This document shows positions 45,101 to 57,100 of a stretch of 64,000 bases of DNA, one piece after another (the stretch's first letter is position 1; every line of letters starts with the position of its first letter). The notes below the pieces were generated by a model that was not told where the DNA came from, did no database searches, and saw nothing but the letters and a program-made list of their open reading frames with translations. Origin of the DNA: Hedera helix (Eukaryota; Streptophyta; Magnoliopsida; Apiales; Araliaceae); assembly GCA_947179155.2 (NCBI GenBank), contig OX359280.1, positions 45,493,555 to 45,557,554 of the forward strand, read 5' to 3'. The position numbers and the translations under genes were made by a program.

Positions 45101-48100
45101 ATGGATCCTTACTCCTCTGGAGAAGAACTGGTTATTAAGGTCATTTCCAGATTAATAACATAGTTTCTTTGAGTTCACTTAATGCTACTACTTTTTAGCT
45201 ATTTATTTACTTGGTACAATTTGTTAGATGGTTTGCAAATATAATTTTCAAGTATTGAACTATAATTACCTTGTTCCATGGGTAGACAAGGAAACCTTAC
45301 ACAATTACCAAGCAACGAGAGAGATGGACAGAGGAGGAGCATACTAGGTTTCTGGATGCCTTGAAAATCTATGGTCGTGCTTGGCAGCGAATTGAAGGTA
45401 TCATACCTTTTTTCTTAACTGCTGCTTCTCTTTTGCCTGCTGTACAAACGATATCCATCGATTCATATTAATTTATAGCTGACCGTCAAATTCAGATTCA
45501 GATCTGATTAAATTTTTTAAATTGTAATACATACCTCTCTTAAGTCAACATTTTTGTTTTTTCTGTGGAATCCCTTGGATATTTTCATTTAGGAATATCT
45601 TACAAAATTCTATTTCTTATCTAAACATTTCCTGAATTGGAGAGCTGTTCTGGATCTTCTTTTTGTTTTCTTTTTATCTTGCGATGCACAGAACACATAG
45701 GAACCAAGACTGCGGTGCAGATCAGAAGTCATGCACAGAAGTTCTTTACAAAGGTCAATTGGTACCTTCTCACCTCATGCTTGTGTTGATATCTGTCTTG
45801 GCTCAATCTTCATAATGAAAGAGTATTTGTGATGTTAACTCACAGTTTGTTTAGCTTTCAGTTCTTTTTCTTAAAGATTTAAATTATGCTATATAAAATT
45901 CTTTCCATCTATGCAGTTCTTGTTCACTCAAATCTCATAAGACTTACTCTTTTATCGGAAAAGTATGCCCATCTGATTAAGGTTTTCTAGATTGTGTTTT
46001 TTTCCTTCAAATTTTGTTTAATTTTATTATTCAGTTGGGTTGAGGGAGCATAGAATCCACCTCGTACCTTACATGAAAATAGGCCATAATGCTTATAGGT
46101 TGATGCCTCCACTTAGAATTCTTGACCAATTTCATATGAAAAGGAGAGGGGAGTTGATAACATTTGAGCTCAGGGGTCAAAGTCGCGGTAGGATCTAAGT
46201 TGCGGAAATAATTTTTTTGACTTGGTATCGGTTTCGGATTGTATTTTAACTGATGTAATTAATTATTTTATTTATGAGTGGGGATTTAAAACGTTTAATA
46301 GTGATTAGGAATATTATTATTTATTTAGGGTATTTTAGTAAATTAGTATTTTCTTATTCCCCATGAAAAATTAGGGTATCATTATCCTTAAATAGATATG
46401 TAATCACCACAAGGGAAAACTAGACCATTGATATTGAAGTTGATTAATACCATAGAGGTATTTTATCCATCCTAGTAAATTTATGGAATTGATACACCAG
46501 TGAAATCCTACTGGTTTAAAAGTAGAGTTTAAGTCCTAGTTAATTTTCTTTATTTTACATTAATCTTTTCTCCCAAAATATTGTCCTGCATCAACGAGGT
46601 TGTGCTGGGCGTTTGACGCCTAAGCAAGTGCCTAGGCAGGTGACTAGAGCACCTTTTAAAACACTGACAACAAGTGAGAGATAGTGTTCTCCTAAGCCCC
46701 CCCCCCCCCCCCCCCCCCCCCACCCCACCCCACCCCACCCCACAACGATGCAATAACGCAATTGCAAAAGGCCTCCCCAATAAGCAGCTCAAAGCCTCCA
46801 TCACTGGTAGAAATAGAAGCAGTGATTGTCAAACCTCTAGAAATCGAAAAGATCCCTTCTAAACACCATTGATCAAGATTGAAAATTTTATCAAGGAAAT
46901 GTGGACAACTCTCATTGTTTTGACATTGTTCGAGGTGTGGAAGTTGGGGTGTTCGTTATTTGGGGTTTATGGTGAATTTTAGGTTTGTCTGGTGAGATTA
47001 CAAGAGTTTCTACTTATCAGGTTTATGGACTTTGGCAAGAGGAGATGGTAAGGTGGCATGGCGATGGTGTCTTTGATATTCTTTGGTGTATTTCAACATA
47101 GAGAAATGCTTGAAGTTTTAGCGGCCAATTCATGTCCTCTCACCTCCTTTGGGTAGGGGTTATTTATCTAGCTTCTTAGTTGTCTTTAGCGGTGGGAGCT
47201 GTCAGTCAGATTTTATTTTTAGATTTGCAAAGGCAGTGGAGGGTTGCCCTTGTTTAAAGGTTTTGTAATTTTTTTCCTTTACTAATTTAGGCTGATATCT
47301 CGTCTTCCACTTATCAATTTGTAAACTCTCCATTTCTAATGAAATAATTTGACCAAAAAAATGCAAGCTTTGATGCATTCAATCTATCTTTGTGCAAACC
47401 CCATCCTCTTCAATAGGTATAACAAAAATTCCCAATATACATGATCATAAAGCCAAGAAGCAAGGATCGGGGTTCGCCATGTGGGGGATTCAGTAGTTCA
47501 GCAAATCTCTGAAAATGGGAATTCGGTGATTCGGCACATATTTACGTATTACATCGATTTTTTTATATACATATAATTATATTATATACATGCATTAAAA
47601 TTTCAATAGTACAATATTAATTCATGATAAAATGTAAAAAAATTAAAGAAACACAACTCTATATATTAATTATTATGATGTATAGTATTAGTAATATTTT
47701 CAATCCAGGAATCTAGATTCAGGTAATTTTTCAGGATTTGCCTACGTATAGAAGAATCCTTGCTTCTTAGATCATAAGCCTTCTCGATATCCAACTTACG
47801 GTAAGTCCTAGACTCTCTTTCCAAATTCTGTCCTCAATGCACACATTAGCCACATGAGAGGCATTGATAATTTTTCTCCCGCCACATAAGCGTTCTGCGA
47901 CTTTGATAGCAATGAATCCACCACCGACCTAAGTTGGCTACTGGAACATTTGAATTGATCTTGTACACAGACCTTACTAAACTGCCTGGTCTAAAATTCG
48001 TTTGATATTAGTAAAACTCGCGTTTAGACTCCTCTCGAACTGCCCTAGAGGGAAAAACACTCTGGGTTCCAACCCTCAAAATAATCCCTAAGGAGTTCTT

Positions 48101-51100
48101 ATCCAAACAATTCAAGTCCTAAGAGCATGGATTAGTGATCCTCGTATGCATCGACTTCGCAGCTGAGAATTGTGACAATGCCCTAGAAGCAACCATCTAC
48201 ATCCTAAATGAAGTTAAAGAGGCAGAAAATGCATCAGTCCACAAACTGTTGCTAGAGTTCCATGATATCTTTGATGAGCCCAAAACCATTCCCCAAGAGA
48301 CATCTTAACCACCATATAACCCTCACACTTATTGCTTCTCCATTCTCCCTTATACCCTATAAATACTCCCATGACCAGAAGAATGAAATTGAGATACTAG
48401 TGTTGGAAATTCTCGAGTCAGGTATCATAGGCCAAGTCAAAACCCCTTTCCCTTGCATATCTTGGTAGTTAAAAAAAGACGGCTAGTGGAGGTTTTATGT
48501 AGACTACAGGCAACTCCATTCTCTCACCTTAAAAAATAAATACCTTATTCCCCTAATTAATGACCTTCTTGATGAGTTAAGAGAGTGAAAAGTAAGGATG
48601 GCACAAGATGACACTGAGAAGACAACCTTTAGAGCACATCTTGGGCATTTTGAGCCATTGTTATTTCCCTTTGGGTACCAATGCCCCTGCCACTTTCCAA
48701 AATCTCATGAACCACATCTTTCAGCCGTTCCTCAAAAAGTATGTTTTGGTGTTCTTTGATGCCATCATGTTATATCGTAAGGGCTTGGAGGAGCAATGTG
48801 ATCATTTTAGGATGTTGTTTGGAATCGTAGGGGAGAATCAGTTATATCTTAAAGCAAGCAAGTGTGAGTTTGCCAAAAACCAGTTGGACTATCTAGGATA
48901 TGTTATTAAAGAATATGGGTAGTGTTTATCCTTGCAAAGTGTAATGTGTGCTCAAGTGGCCAAGACCAACTACTATCAAGGGAGGACTAAGAGGCTTCTT
49001 GGGACTCACTGTTCATCACTACAAAAAGTTCATTCAATGATATGCAACCATATCTAAACCTCTTAGTACCTTGCTAAAGAAGACCAACTTGGGATGAAAT
49101 GAGGAAACTGAGAAGAAGGTTTTTAATAGGCCCAATAAAGCTCTCACCACCTCTCTTGGTTAGCTCTTCCAAGCTTCAACAAACCATTTGAAATTGGAAC
49201 AGATGCTTTAGCTATTTGTATTGGGGTAGTACTGTACCTATGAGAAGGATCTTATGGCAGTTGGAAGCAGTAAAAAGATGGTCTTCATGTTTGGGGCAAA
49301 AGCACTTCCAAATCAAAACAAATCACCAGTCCCTCAGTTACATCCTAGAGCAAAATGTGGTGTCTTGCTTACAGCAAAGATGGTTGAGCAAATTGCTAGG
49401 TTATGCCGACATCATCAACTAAAAGAATGCAAGGAGAATACAGCAGTAGTTAGTTTCTCAAGAGGGCTGGAAGAGAGAGAACTCTATGGATCTTTTTGAG
49501 GGGAAGGCGTAAGGCCAAGGGCCTTGAGGAAAAAATAGCTTATAAGGGCCAAGGGTGTTGATGCAAAATATGTATATCTCAGGATTTCTTATTTTCTTCT
49601 TCCTCAAGTTTGGTGCAAGACAGATTTGTGTAACTTCCTTAATGTTCTAAAAGACGCTAGGCGGGCGGCCTGGGGGCCCTAGCGCCTAGGAGGCCCTAGC
49701 GCCTAGGGGGCTTAGGCGGGATTTTTATTTTAAACCAATTTTAATATGTAATCTTACATTTATCCAAACAAAACAATAATATAAAGTAAAACAATTCATA
49801 ATAAAGATAATAAAGACATTTGCTTAAAGTTCAAACACATATCCATATTGCCAATGTCAAAGTTCAAACATAAACTGTTGTCTAATTTTGTTTTTACTCA
49901 AAGCTCACACAAGTATACGTGGCCAGTTTGTAATACTATGGCAAGCAGAGTATTGTCCCACGAAAATTTGCATTCAATACGTACAATTAAAATAACTTTG
50001 ATTATAATTTAATCTTAGCTAAATTCATGATAAAGATGATTGAAAATTAGTTTGCAATTTAATTAGTAATAAAAACTACTAATTACCAAGGATTCAAAAC
50101 TCAGGTTAAAGAATTAAGACTATAATTTCACTCTATGCTTCAGTTGAACCTGTTTATCAACTTGTAGTTATGATGCCTCTAAATTGATTGTTAACCAAGA
50201 ACTCTTTATAATACTTATATGCATCTCTCGATGTTCACATAAACGACTCACCCTAAATCTACCGGTTAGGGAATAGAACTAGTGAGAACGTCCTAATTAA
50301 TCAAGACACTATATCTCTATTTGAGTTGACGTAATTAGGATAATTAGCAAAGGTTCTCTTAAGATTACATATGTTGAATAAGAATAGTTCTATCTTGTTC
50401 ACAAAAATCATAAACATATGTTATCATACGGAGATCTAAACTTATACTCCATTTCTCAATTTTGTACAAGTTACCAAATTAACTACTGGCTAGGTAACTA
50501 CTCACTTAAGTGCAAATATGATAAACAATCTACGGCAAGCATCCATAACTAACAAGCAGTAAACTAGTTCAATTTATGCATAGAGATCAATTGCAGCTAT
50601 AAGTAAGAGTAATTAGCTCATGCTTAAATTAATTAACATCATCCACAAAGTTTTAATCATATCAAAGTGACAAAATACAAGATGAAGAGAAGGAAAAAAA
50701 AGCTGTATAAATATTGATCCTCCAGTTTCCTTCTTCCAAGCTTCTATCTTGTTCCTTCAATTTGCTGAAATTTTATTGTTAATCTTCTTTTCTTCCTCCA
50801 AAATCCTTGGTTGCCCTCTATCTCTCTACCGAATGTTCTCTCTATCCCCCTGTATTTCCCCCCCTTTTCTATGCTTCCCTTGATCTGGACTAAAAATTGC
50901 CTTTCAGTAACCTCCCTGGGACCCACCATGACAACACTTGACCAACTGAATACGCGATGCAGCGCAGTTGCGCCCAACTCCAGCGCAGCTACACCAGAAA
51001 CTTTTGCTCGATGGTGAAAGAGCCCTGCGTAGGTGCGGTCCTCAGCACAGTTGTGCTCTTCATGCTGGAAAATTATTGTTCTGCCCCTCGATCTCTTTTC

Positions 51101-54100
51101 CTGTGAAATAAGGAATAAAGATAAAGACCAACTCCAATTAAGTATAACAATGCTCGAAAACTTACAAATTATAAAGCCAGAAATACTAAATTTGTGGGTC
51201 TAAAATCCACTCGAACAAATACCCACAAACTCGACCATTTGCTTGTCCTCAAGCAAAACCGACATGAAGACGCATTACACAACACAAAATACCTAGTAAC
51301 CAAGCGAGGAACGCAAACAATAAGCTTACTGTTGGCCTCAAAGATTATAAATGTGCTCACAAAAGGATTTTAACCCACCTCATATTACAATCTCAACCCA
51401 TCCATCAATTTTGGATCTGCCTTCAACCCCAAAACAAGTGTGTGCGTGTGAATCAACTGCTCTAACCAGCTATAACATTGACATATTCACATAATCGAGT
51501 CGTTAACAGAAAATTTCATTATCAACTCTACAATCCCACTCGTACATGAGTTTCAGCTCAACTAGCAATCACACAAGCAAAGAGATACCAACCACAATTA
51601 TTGGACTAAGTAATAAATAATTAAAAGAAACGAATTTGTTTTATGCTCCATCTCGTCTATTATTATTACGGCACAACAAAATTATCCATATAGCGAACTT
51701 TCAACCAATCTAATGACTCCCAAACCAGTCGGTTTTAGGTTATTAAGTGTAGAGACACTTATAAGGGTTTACTTGTTTGAGTAATAAAGGCCACAAAAAC
51801 AAACTAGACAAGCTATTTAATCAATTTTTTCAGTTTTTTTTTTTTTTTGCGAAGTAGTTGGTTCAGTACCCCCAAACTTGAGTTTTAGCCTAAAATTCAC
51901 TTTCACTCATGCTAAGCAAGACTACTAGAGTTTTGATGCAATGCTTCTGCGAGTAGTCAATACTACGAATTACATTCGGATTACAACTAATTAGATAGTT
52001 GATTTAGTGCTTTTATAAATAGTTAGGTCTCCAACAGATTTAAAACCGACTTCAAAACAAGACCATAATTGTGCAATGTTTTCAATCCTATATGAGCTTA
52101 AACATAACCAAATTCTTATGATAGGCCAGTCTATTAGACTCAAATGAATTCATCGCTTGACTCTACTACATGCATAAAACAAAAGTAGATTACTACATAA
52201 CTAAAATGAACTTCGTTAAATTATATCAAAATGCCCGTTTTCGTTGGTATCACGGTTGCACTTAGCACGTGCAACAAGCCTTTGAACCCCATGGTTTCTC
52301 CATGTGGACGAGTTGTGTCTCATAAGGGTTTGCAGTGAATGTACCCACAAAATTTCAAATTTTCTCTAACCTGATTACCTACATTAATCAAAATATCTTT
52401 AGATTTCTCTCCTTTTTTTTTTTACCCGATTAAGCATGACACAAACTTAAGCATGGCACAAGAAAAGAAAACAGGATAAAGGCCTAATTGTCTCGATCAA
52501 GCCTCATCTCCGCTATTGTGATCCTGCAACGGGTAAACTGGCAGCAGCATAGGAACATCCAGGAGCTAAAAAACAGAAAAGACTTACTTAAGCCTTTTCT
52601 GAAGAAGATGAAGGAACTTATAGAGTCCTTGTGCAATTAATATGGGAGGTTTGGAATGGGAGAAGTCTAGTGGAAGAAAGAAAGGTTTTGGAATGAAGTG
52701 GGACGAGTTTTGAGCGTGTACAATTTAATGTGGTCCGTTCGGTTTTAATTTTTTTTTTCTTTCTGAAATTCACGGTTAGCGCAGCTACGACCCCTCACAG
52801 TGCAGTTGTGCTGTAGGTGCATTTTTTGGCAGGAGCTGGGCATGATGTTAGAGCGCAGGTGTGGTAGTGTTGGGCGCAGGTGCATTGTAGCATGAGATTC
52901 TTGGGGGCAGTAATCACAGTTGCGCTTTGTTGTAGCGCAAGTGCGCTGGTGGCTGCCATCTATCCATCTTTGTAGAGTTGCTGCTATTAATTTCCTTCAA
53001 GCGTTATACTTCGTACTTGAACATGATCAACACAACATTAAATTATGAAGATTAAACACCAAAACAAGCTTAACTAAAACATTAAATGACATAATGAACT
53101 AAAATCAATTGAAGCAACAAAATGACTAAATAAAAATAAAATAAAACATTTGGGCTGCCTCCCAATAGCACTTGTTTTAATGTCATCAGCCTGACCACTT
53201 CATGTTCAAGTTGTTGCTAAAAGAGTGATTGAGGACTTCTGGCAGTCAAAATTGCCTCCCTAGTAATGTTTGATTCTTTGCCTATTCACTTTAAACGTTT
53301 CATCAGAATATTTATCCTCCAGCTCCACGGCTCCATGCGGGAATACGGTGCAGATGACAAATGGACTAGACCACCGTGCTTCAACTTTCCAGGAAAAAGT
53401 TTCAGTCTTGAGTTGAACAGTAACACCGATTGACCCGGTTCAAATTTTCGTTCAACTATGTGTTTGTCATGCCACCTCTTTACCCGTTCTTTATACAACT
53501 TGGCGTTTTCATGCGAGTGGAGTCTGAATTCATCCATGTGATTCAGTTGCAAGAAGTGCTTCTCTCCTGCAATTGAAAAGTCAAAATTCAACTTCCGATA
53601 GCCCGATAAGTGTTGTGTTCCAACTCCACCGGAAGGTTGCATGCTTTCCCATACACTAGCCAATATGGAGACATCTCAATCGGTGTTTTATATACTGTAC
53701 GATACGCCCATAGAGCGTCTTCCAACTTGATTGCCCAATCCTTCTGACTAGGATTCACCATCTTTTCAAGAATTCTCTTCACTTCTCGGTTGGAAACTTC
53801 GGCTTGGCCAGTAGTCTGCGGATGGTATGCAGTTGCTATCTTGTGAGTGATCTCATATTTAGCAAGAGTGGCTTCAAAGTGTTTATTGTATAAATGTGAG
53901 CCCTCATCGCTAATGATTGCACAAGGTGTGCCGAATCTGGAGAAGATATTCTTGCTGAGGAATCTAATCACCACTTTAGCATCATTAGTGGGAAGCTTCA
54001 TAGCCTCAACCCACTTTGAGACGTAATCTACTGCAACTAGTATATAAGAATTGCCAAAGGAGGAAGGAAACGGCCCCATAAAATCGATGCCCCATACATC

Positions 54101-57100
54101 AAACAATTCAACCTCCAAGATCGTATTGAGTGGCATCTCGTGACGTTTTGATATATTGCCAACCCTTTGGCATCTGTCACACTTCATCACGAAGAAATGG
54201 GCGTCATTAAAGAGCGCCTGCTTCACTGCGAGAATTTGTTCATCCGGGAAATACTCATTGATCACAGTTCTATCTCCTTTATTCTAATATGAATTTTGCA
54301 ACTGTGATAAATGATTTGTTACTTGATTTTCTATTCCTTTCCTGTCTCGGATCTCCAAGTCGAACTCTTGTAACAAAAGAATCCACATAATCAATCTCGA
54401 CTTGGCATCCTTCTTAGTAATCAGGTACTTAATCACCGAATGGTCTGTGAATACGATCACTTTAGTTCCAATAAGATAGGAACAGAACTTATCAAAGGCA
54501 TAAACAACTGCCAACAACTCCTCAGTGGTAGTATAATTCAATTGAGCATCGGATAATGTCTTGTTAGCATAATATATGGCATGGAAGACCTCTTCACGTT
54601 GACCCAGAACTGCTCCAATAGCGAAATCACTCGCATCACACATCAATTTGAATGGTAAATCCCAATCCGGTGCTTCTATCACTGGTGCTGTAATTAGTTT
54701 CTTCTTCAAGACTTGGAATGCTTCAAGACATGTCTTATCAAAATTAAATGAGACATTATAAATGGACCTCTTATAAAAACCTGCATGTCCCAAAAAGCTC
54801 CGAATACCCTTCACGGATGTTGATGGAAGAAGATTCTCAATGGTTTCTATCTTTTGCCTTGTCTACCTCAATCCCTTTTGTAGATACACGATATCCCAGA
54901 ATTATCCTCTCTTGGATCATGAAATGGCATTTCTCCCAGTTTAAAACCAAATTTGTCTCCAGACATTGTTTGAGCACGAGAGTCGTCGAATGTATAACCA
55001 AAAACTAAAAAGTCATCCATGAAAACTTCTAAATTATGCTCGACCATATTTGAAAAAATAGCCATCATACACCATTGAAATGTCGCCAGTGCATTACACA
55101 GTTCGAAAGACATTATTCTAAAGGCAAAGGTCCCATATGAACATGTGAATGTAGTTATCGCTTGGTGCTATCGAAAGTGGCATTAGATTGACACTCGCAC
55201 CCAAATCATAAAGGCATCGACTGAAAAACTGGTCCCCAATGGTGCATGGTATGACAATGCTCCTTACCCTCACGCTTTGGATTTACTTTAGTTATCGCTT
55301 GGTAACTTTCTTTGCGGTTGGTTATTCAAAGCACTGGCCAACTGCCCCATTTTATTCTCCAGATTTCTTATTGCAGCTGATTGAGTTTTCACGGTGACAT
55401 CGAACTAATTCACTAGCTTTGCCAGCATATCCTCCATCTAAGAAAGCTTATCCGGCTGTTGATGTTGTTTTGAAATCCGGGTGGGTATGAATTCCTTGGA
55501 GCTTGGACTTGAGGTTGTGGCTAACTATTACTCCATGAGAAGTTCGGGTGGTTCCTCCACCCCGGATTGTAGCTATTTGAGTTACTGTTTTGTTGCCGAT
55601 TGTAGTTGGACACATACTGTACAGATTGAAAATTTATTGCACATTGATCACTAGCATGACTTCCCGCACACAACTCACAAATTATGCTCGATTGAATCTA
55701 TGTCAGATTTAGAATTTATTTCGCGTCTTGTTATGCTTGATTGAATCTCTGTCACCTATGGCATTGCATATGCCCGAAGTGATTTTTGTTATTCCTCAGC
55801 CATCCTAGTTTGATTTTGTATTGTTTCACGAATGAAATTCTGAATCCGGCGGAGCCTGCATTCAATTTTGTCTTTGTAAGGTATTGTTTCTTGTCCCTTT
55901 GAACGCTTTTGCATACAAAAAGAAGGTTTACCTGAACAGAAAGGGAAATAACAAAAAATTAAGAAAATATTTACACTAAGATTAATTCAATCAAAATCGA
56001 TAGTAATTGATTTATCAAGACAACTACCAGCAACGGCACCAAAAACTTGTTGCCTAATTTTTTTTTACTCACAAAGCTCACGCAAATATACGTGGTTAGT
56101 TTGTAATACTATGGCAAGCAGAGTATTGTCCCACGAGAATTTGCATTCAATACGTACAACTAAAATAACTTTGACTATAATTAATCTTAGCTAAACTCAT
56201 GATTAAAGATGATTGAAAATTAGTTTGCAATTTAATTAGTAATAAAAACTATTAATTTCCAAGGATTCAAAACTCAGGTTAAATAATTAAGACTATAACT
56301 TCACTCTATGTATCAGTTGAACCTTTTTATCCAGTTGTAGTTATGATGCCTCTGAATGGATTGTTAACCAATAACTCGTTATTGTACTTATGTGATTTTC
56401 TCGATGTTCACACAAATGAATCACCCTAAATCTACCGGTTAAGGAATAGAACTAGAGATAACGTCCTAATTAATCAAGACGCTATATCTCTATCTGAGTT
56501 GATCTAATCTGGTTAATCAACATAGGTTCTCTTAAGATTAAATATGATGAATAAGAATATTTCTATTTGTTCACAAAATTGTGTGTTCCATCAACGCAAA
56601 AATCATAAACACGTGCTATTGTACAGAGGTCAAAACTTATACTCCATTTCTCGATTTTGTACAAGTTACCAAATTAACTACTGGCTAGGTAATAACTCAC
56701 TTAAGTGCAAATATGATAGACAATCCACGACAAACATCCATATCTAACAAGCAGTAAACTAGTTCAATTTATGCATAAAGATCAATTACAGCCTTAAATA
56801 AGAGTAATTAGCTCATGCTTAAATTAATTGACATCGTCAACAAAGTTTCAATCATATCAAAGTTACAAAATACAAGATGAAGAGGAGAAAAAATTGTATA
56901 AATATTGATCCTCTAGTTTCTTTCTTCCAAGCTTCTATCTTGTTCCTTCAATTTGCTGAAATTCTGCTGTTGATCTTCTTTTCTTCCTCCAAAATCCTTG
57001 GTTGCCCTCTATCTCTCTACTGAATGTAGAGAGTAACCTCCCTGGGACCCACCACGACAACACTTGACCAACTGAATACGCGACCAACTCCAATTAAGAA

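Noticed and set aside
44889..45155. 88-codon open frame overlapping the LHY start in another frame
   Set aside because: It begins with TTG and not ATG, and crosses the exon 1 donor; the spliced ATG-initiated frame ending at 45069 is the better uORF candidate.
46846..47440. Possible LINE 3' end
   Set aside because: The region ends in a 3'-tail-like AATGAAATAATTTG stretch but no RT/endonuclease sequence, poly(A) tail or TSD could be identified.
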